Shown in pieces: positions 5,014 through 8,277 of a stretch of 8,277 nucleotides of DNA. The DNA is from JBFWUW01 sp050247075 (GTDB lineage Bacteria; Planctomycetota; Planctomycetia; Pirellulales; JBFWUW01), in the NCBI GenBank assembly GCA_050247075.1, contig JBFWUW010000135.1:1-8277 (forward strand), given 5' to 3'. The first letter of the stretch is position 1. Each line of letters starts with the position of its first letter. The notes beneath the pieces were generated by a model that saw only the letters and a list, made by a program, of their open reading frames with translations, did not search any database and had not been told where the DNA came from. Made by a program: the position numbers and the translations under genes.

Positions 5014-6900
5014 TTAATCCTGGTCGAACGTTGGGGGAATCGATTCCGCGATCTCGCTCGGCTTAAAGGGGCTTTCGCCGCTGTCCGTGGCGATGGCACG
5101 ATGGGGTGGGGTCGGCCCTGCGTTGCGCGGCACGATCCGGCCGGCGAACCGGTCGAACTCGTTGGCGGCAAACCCGCCCAGGCTGCCACCGGCCACCAGG
5201 TATCCAATCAGGCCGATCCAATAAGCCATGATCGCCAGTACGAATTCGGAGGAGTGGGGGTTGGGCCCATTGTTGAAGAACACCATTCCCGGAAAGGCCA
5301 GCAGAAACGGCACGGTGGGAGCCGCGAATAAAATGAATCCCTCGCCGCCGCTTCCCGTAAACATGACCGGAAAGCAGCACATCCAGTAACCTCCCCCCAG
5401 CACCAGCAACAAAAAGGTGACGCCTGCGATGGCCCGCATCGAACTTACGCTCTTCAGCGAAAACAACACCCCCAGCGAGCTGACGAACAGTAACAACACC
5501 AACAGCGTGGCCATGAACATGGCATAGGGCACGATCGTTGAGATATCGAACAGCAGGCCCGGCAACCAAACAATGGACAACAGCAAGAGCAGCCCGCGGC
5601 TGGACCAAACATTGCCCAGCACCTTGCCCCACACGATCTGCCGGCCAGCCAGATCGGTACTGATCAGCGTCAGCCAGCAGTCGCGTTCTTTCTCGGAACT
5701 GATCAAGGTTGCCGCGCGGCCCGCCGCCAGCAGCAATCCCAGGCAAGCCAGAAAGGAGGTCATGGTCAGCGCGTAGTACAAGTAAACACTGCCGAAGCCT
5801 GGCCGGCCAGGGCCGCCGCCGAAGCTGCTGAACTGGATGTACATAATCACCAGCACATAGCCGGAGATGCCCAGCACCACCAGCACGATCAGCCATTTGG
5901 CAATGCTGGCCGCCAGCCCCAGACGCCCGCTACGTTCGGCAAACATTTCCTTCCACAGCATGGCCGGTTCAAACAGGTTGGGCCGCAAGAGCCGCCAGGC
6001 GCGGGCCTTGGGCCGTTTGGATTCCGACTGCCCTTTGCGATGCGCGCGGCGTACGGTCCAGGCGGACCAGGCCAGGCAAATCGCCACGATCACGGCTTGC
6101 GCGGCCACCATCCGGCCGACCGTTCTCCAGGGCGAAAATACCTCGCCGAAGCTGTCGAGGCTGATGCCGACCGGCCGCAGTTTGAATAGATCAACCAGTG
6201 CCACCGCCGGGTTGGGCGCCAACAGCATCCATCGGGCCGTTTCGATGGTGGCCGCCAGCCAATCATACAGCACGCCGCCCCAGAGGCCCGTGGCGGCCGG
6301 CAAGGTTGCGTAGAGCAACATGGTGGCCGCGGGTGCGGCCACCAGCCAGCAGGCAATCAACAGGTACGCACCCACGATGGCGTCGCGGGCACGCCGGGCT
6401 TTGACCGATACCGCCAACGACGCGGCCGAGACCATCAGCAACGTGCCCATCGCCGCTACGAACACCAAAAACAGGTTCCAGCCTTCTATGCCCCCCATCA
6501 ACGTGGCGCAAGCCATCACCGGCATTCCGGCCGCGATCAGCCAGGCCACGCTCATGGCGCGGGCCGTAAACTTGCCCAAAATGATCTCGCCACTGCGCAA
6601 GTCGCTGGCCAGCAAATAGTCCAGCGTCCGCCGTTCTCGCTCTTGGGCAATGGTACCCGCAGTCAACCCCGGTCCCAGCACCAGAACCGCGCCCAACTGC
6701 ACCCAGGCAAAGAGTTGGAAAAAGCCCTGGGCGAAGTTGGCCCGGCCGCGCGTGGCGCTGTTGTAATCAAAATCGGTGAAGCTGCTGTAGCTGATGCACA
6801 ACGTCGCCAGCAAGAAACCCGCGTAGATGCCGCGCAGCGCGACAAACCGGGCCCGGCGTCCGGCGGTCATCAGTTCGATGGAGAAAATGGGGCCTAACAT
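5014..6900 (-). CDS. ABC-2 type transporter permease, two tandem permease modules
   Basis: This 628-residue inner-membrane protein has about 12-14 hydrophobic segments and should be the membrane subunit of an ABC exporter; the substrate is unknown. The start MLGPIFSIELMTAGRRARFVA is the usual opening of planctomycete ABC-2 permeases. The chain holds two related halves. TIAQERERRTLDYLLASDL and on to LGK (83-110) recurs as TLISSEKERDCWLTLISTDL and on to WGK (398-426), with about 9 identities in the 25 aligned residues ending at each GK. Each copy follows a membrane helix. The halves are joined near 283-330 by a basic segment (RRAHRKGQSESKRPKARAWR) and ELM/WKEM-type motifs. The C-terminal 40 residues are polar. 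I chose ATG 6900; a TTG at 6945 would add 15 residues unlike the family. No ATPase gene is in the window. The photolyase follows 12 bp downstream. Confidence 0.9.
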   Translation of the reverse strand: MLGPIFSIELMTAGRRARFVALRGIYAGFLLATLCISYSSFTDFDYNSATRGRANFAQGFFQLFAWVQLGAVLVLGPGLTAGTIAQERERRTLDYLLASDLRSGEIILGKFTARAMSVAWLIAAGMPVMACATLMGGIEGWNLFLVFVAAMGTLLMVSAASLAVSVKARRARDAIVGAYLLIACWLVAAPAATMLLYATLPAATGLWGGVLYDWLAATIETARWMLLAPNPAVALVDLFKLRPVGISLDSFGEVFSPWRTVGRMVAAQAVIVAICLAWSAWTVRRAHRKGQSESKRPKARAWRLLRPNLFEPAMLWKEMFAERSGRLGLAASIAKWLIVLVVLGISGYVLVIMYIQFSSFGGGPGRPGFGSVYLYYALTMTSFLACLGLLLAAGRAATLISSEKERDCWLTLISTDLAGRQIVWGKVLGNVWSSRGLLLLLSIVWLPGLLFDISTIVPYAMFMATLLVLLLFVSSLGVLFSLKSVSSMRAIAGVTFLLLVLGGGYWMCCFPVMFTGSGGEGFILFAAPTVPFLLAFPGMVFFNNGPNPHSSEFVLAIMAYWIGLIGYLVAGGSLGGFAANEFDRFAGRIVPRNAGPTPPHRAIATDSGESPFKPSEIAESIPPTFDQD

Positions 6901-6943
6901 GGCCAGTCTCGAATTCGCGGGTTTCTTGGCCGATCCTAACCGC

Positions 6944-6957
6944 AACCGCGGGCGGTT
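6944..6957. promoter_or_regulatory. 14-bp dyad upstream of the permease, possible operator
   Basis: AACCGC-GG-GCGGTT is a perfect 6-bp dyad around two bases, centred about 50 bp before the permease ATG at 6900. The position fits an operator or a leader hairpin, but a GC-rich 14-bp dyad can also arise by chance. Confidence 0.3.
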
Positions 6958-7089
6958 CGTATCTTACACGCTTGACAATTCCCAATGCGGTCCCATTCAG
7001 GCGTCCCAAGCGTTTTGCGCAGTTATCCGGCACGTACTGCCAATGGCCTAAGCAGAATGGCACCGGAGAGTACCGGCATTCGATTCAGC

Positions 7090-7137
7090 AAGAATGTTCT
7101 TAAAAGGCGTGCTGATTAGTAGTTACGGAACATTCCG
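7090..7137. promoter_or_regulatory. Pair of GAA-N2-TTC palindromes, possible tandem binding sites
   Basis: AAGAATGTTCTT (7090-7101) and CGGAACATTCCG (7126-7137) are both 5-bp dyads around two bases and share GAA-N2-TTC. Their centres are 36 bp apart. They lie about 190-240 bp upstream of the permease-photolyase unit. Two related dyads in one short stretch suggest a regulator site, but the identity is unknown. Confidence 0.3.
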
Positions 7138-7218
7138 CTGACGCCAATCGGTTCTGGCACACGCCTTGCTTTTGTCTGCCAACCATGCGGTCAGGGAAGG
7201 CTGCAACGAAGAGAAAAC

Positions 7219-7252
7219 GAGCCGTAGCGTAAGGGAAATTCGATACCGGCTC
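7219..7252. repeat. Hairpin GAGCCGTA / TACCGGCTC
   Basis: GAGCCGTA (7219-7226) pairs with TACCGGCTC (7244-7252) with one extra base, around a 17-base loop. It has no T run and is not a terminator. Its right flank carries GTAGGAGCCG on the minus strand, as in the 23-bp dispersed repeat. Confidence 0.35.
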
Positions 7253-7308
7253 CTACGTTCAACAAGGCCTTGGCTCAGGGATGGGCAAGGGTTGCAAGCC
7301 AGAAGGAT

Positions 7309-7365
7309 GCCCCAATGGCTTGGGTGGATGCTCCGCCTCATCCACCCAAGTCGGGGCGTTTTTTT
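7309..7365 (+). terminator. Intrinsic terminator 1 of an orphan tandem pair
   Basis: CTTGGGTGGATG (7319-7330) pairs perfectly with CATCCACCCAAG (7339-7350) around CTCCGCCT. An outer GCCCC/GGGGC pair (7309-7313 with 7353-7357) extends the stem past an internal loop, and seven T follow (7359-7365). The minus side has no T run, so it acts on plus-strand transcripts. No plus-strand gene is visible upstream; the nearest genes on the left run the other way. Confidence 0.85.
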
Positions 7366-7408
7366 CCGGTCGGTACAACGCTATTTAGACAGATTTTGGG
7401 TGATGGGG

Positions 7409-7469
7409 AGCGAGTCCGTCACCGATCTGGCCACCGCATGTGGCTGATCGGTGACGGACTCGCTTTTTT
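7409..7469 (+). terminator. Intrinsic terminator 2 of an orphan tandem pair
   Basis: AGCGAGTCCGTCACCGATC (7409-7427) is the perfect complement of 7446-7464, a 19-bp stem. An inner GCCAC/GTGGC pair lies near the loop CGCAT, and six T (7464-7469) close it. The hairpin begins 43 bp after terminator 1 and points the same way. It may also be a palindromic repeat that works as a terminator. Confidence 0.85.
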
Positions 7470-7656
7470 GTTGATGTCCGGCCATCTTGGCCGTGGCGAG
7501 ACCGGCGGGCGGCCGGGCCGTCAGCGAAGCAAATGGCCCAGAGGATGGATGATCCAACCAGGTTGCACTACGGCGGCATCCAATCGGCTGTTCTGGTTGG
7601 AATGCAGCACCGCTGGGCCTTCCCGCTGGTCAGACTCCAGCCAGCCTGTACTCCGG

Positions 7657-7796
7657 CAGCCAGGGGGAGGCAGCCAGCCAGGGGGACACAGCCAGGGGGA
7701 CGCCCACAGCCAGGGAGACGCCCACAGCCAGGGAGACGCCCACAGCCAGGGAGACGCCCACAGCCAGGGGGACACCCACAGCCAGGGGGACACCCA
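7657..7796. repeat. Minisatellite of 18-bp units, CAGCCAGGGRGACRCCCA
   Basis: Six intact units run head to tail at 7689-7706, 7707-7724, 7725-7742, 7743-7760, 7761-7778 and 7779-7796. Degenerate units lie before them at 7657-7670 and 7671-7688. The first intact unit has GGGGGACG, the next three GGGAGACG and the last two GGGGGACA, so at least one block of identical units has multiplied locally. The 18-bp length keeps all frames open; one plus frame reads SQGDAH repeats and one minus frame repeats around LWASPW. Neither frame has a recognisable domain, and the plus frame runs back through both terminators, so I treat the array as non-coding. Confidence 0.93.
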
Positions 7797-7857
7797 TAGT
7801 TTGAGCGTGGGACCATCGCGGTGGCGTTGACGACCTAACATATTTATGGAACGGATG

Positions 7858-8091
7858 TTACGAAATCGGCCGGGGCAATTGCCAGTCGACGTCGGCATCG
7901 GCCAGGGCCGTGACAAAATCGAACTGGGCATTGGCGATCGCCGCCGTGTTATCATCCGCCGCGCTAGCGTCAGCATCCCTCCGCACAAGATCGGACTGCC
8001 GGCCCTTCTGGGTGGCATCCTGGGCGATGAGGAAAGCCCGCTTGGCCTGAAATGAGCGTAACGGGCTTCCCTGCAATACCTTACGTTCGCG
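7858..8091 (-). pseudogene. Possible decayed coding fragment, Ala/Asp-rich C-terminus
   Basis: One minus-strand frame reads RERKVLQGSPLRSFQAKRAF, then an Ala/Asp-rich stretch with AADDNTAAIANAQFDFVTAL and ADADVDWQLPRPIS, and stops at 7858-7860. The composition (alternating Ala, Asp, and FxxAL) recalls the long Ala-rich coiled-coil segments of large planctomycete surface proteins. There is no good start codon or ribosome site: only a TTG at 8076, and an in-frame TGA a little further upstream. I therefore read it as a possible remnant of the end of a larger gene. It could also be a chance open frame, since all three frames here are open for long stretches. Confidence 0.25.
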
Positions 8092-8142
8092 ATCCGACGA
8101 GGGTGTTCACGCGGTCAAAGGTTGGGTGTCCCCAGGCCGCCC

Positions 8143-8277
8143 GGCCTCCTGCAGCGGATATTCGATGACTATATTTACTTCTTCTATATCACCAACGATC
8201 GCCTGAGCACGCCGGGCGAGATCGTGTTTTCGGCCAACGACCGCTGCGATCAAGAGAACTTGCACGCGCAGCTCAAA
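8143..8277 (+). pseudogene. IS1380-type transposase fragment, 5'-truncated, runs off the window
   Basis: The frame ending at 8277 reads GLLQRIFDDYIYFFYITNDR, then LSTPGEIVFSANDRCDQENL and HAQLK. This is the C-terminal catalytic part of IS1380-family (IS4-group, DDE) transposases: a FFYITND strand, then ANDRC-QEN-x-x-x-QLK. It contains R-x3-E-x6-K (Arg codon 8242, Glu codon 8254, Lys codon 8275), the signature around the third catalytic acidic residue. A full transposase needs well over 200 residues before this point, carrying the first two Asp residues. Here the frame meets a TAA at 8059-8061, and the codons between 8062 and about 8142 do not resemble the family. The element has lost its 5' part and is a remnant, unless a frameshift hides more. 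Its 3' end lies outside the window. Confidence 0.75.

Larger units (their letters stand above)
6901..7308. other. Non-coding region upstream of the permease
   Basis: No convincing gene is present on either strand; the open frames here are short, overlap one another and match nothing I recognise. The stretch contains a 14-bp dyad (6944-6957), two GAA-N2-TTC palindromes (7090-7101, 7126-7137), an 8-bp inverted pair AAGGCGTG/CACGCCTT around the second palindrome, and a hairpin at 7219-7252. A plus-strand TTGACA at 6972-6977 has no -10 box at a suitable distance. The permease promoter must lie here, but I cannot place it with confidence. Confidence 0.4.

Noticed and set aside
4465..5331. A 288-codon plus-strand frame across the photolyase-permease junction
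   Set aside because: It is antisense to two well-supported genes and shows no domain; high GC content explains its length.
6972..6977. Perfect TTGACA -35 box on the plus strand
   Set aside because: No -10-like hexamer lies 15-19 bp downstream (the best is CATTCA), so a promoter cannot be supported.
7657..7796. CRISPR-like array
   Set aside because: The units are contiguous 18-bp tandem repeats with no unique spacers and no cas genes nearby, so this is a minisatellite.
7270..7830. A 186-codon plus-strand frame with SQGDAH repeats
   Set aside because: It runs through both strong terminators and the minisatellite, has no ribosome site at its start and no recognisable domain. The repeat length (18 bp) keeps frames open by itself.
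7521..8018. A 165-codon minus-strand frame with LWASPW repeats
   Set aside because: It is the antisense reading of the same minisatellite; its flanks look like GC-rich noise and it has no family resemblance.
8034..8068. Hairpin AAGCCCG / CGGGCTT next to the IS remnant
   Set aside because: The 7-bp stem has a long loop and no T run; it fits neither a terminator nor a clear IS end.

Overview
The window looks like chromosomal DNA of a planctomycete, probably from the Pirellula/Rhodopirellula/Blastopirellula side of the phylum. The main support is two gene families that are greatly expanded there: a DUF1559 prepilin-like protein (N-terminal FTLVELLVVISIIG, C-terminal H-X9-DG motif) and a DUF1501 Tat-exported protein. 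The sequence is GC-rich and intergenic regions are long and full of palindromes and short dispersed repeats, which also fits. The assignment rests on protein family content only.

Layout. Bases 1-123 are the last 40 codons of a short-chain dehydrogenase/reductase (+). A 219-bp leader follows, then the DUF1559 gene (343-1380, +), closed by a strong intrinsic terminator (1422-1454). Bases 1455-2042 hold no convincing gene but contain two sets of inverted repeats and one copy of a 23-bp dispersed repeat. A good sigma70-type promoter with an overlapping 12-bp palindrome (2019-2048) precedes the DUF1501 gene (2117-3460, +). That gene converges, across only 41 bp, on a two-gene minus-strand unit: a two-module ABC-2 type permease (5014-6900) followed 12 bp later by a class II-type DNA photolyase (3502-5001).

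The right part (6901-8277) is accessory, gene-poor DNA. It holds a dyad and two GAA-N2-TTC palindromes upstream of the permease, two strong plus-strand terminators with no recognisable gene before them, an 18-bp minisatellite, a possible decayed Ala/Asp-rich reading frame on the minus strand, and the C-terminal piece of an IS1380-type transposase that has lost its N-terminal part and runs off the window.

How the genes work together. The SDR, DUF1559 and DUF1501 genes look like independent units. The permease and photolyase are close enough to be co-transcribed, but no known pathway joins them, and no ABC ATPase is present in the window. I do not see a convincing new multi-gene system. The most interesting material is the repeat architecture of the two non-coding regions, the orphan tandem terminators and the permease-photolyase pairing.
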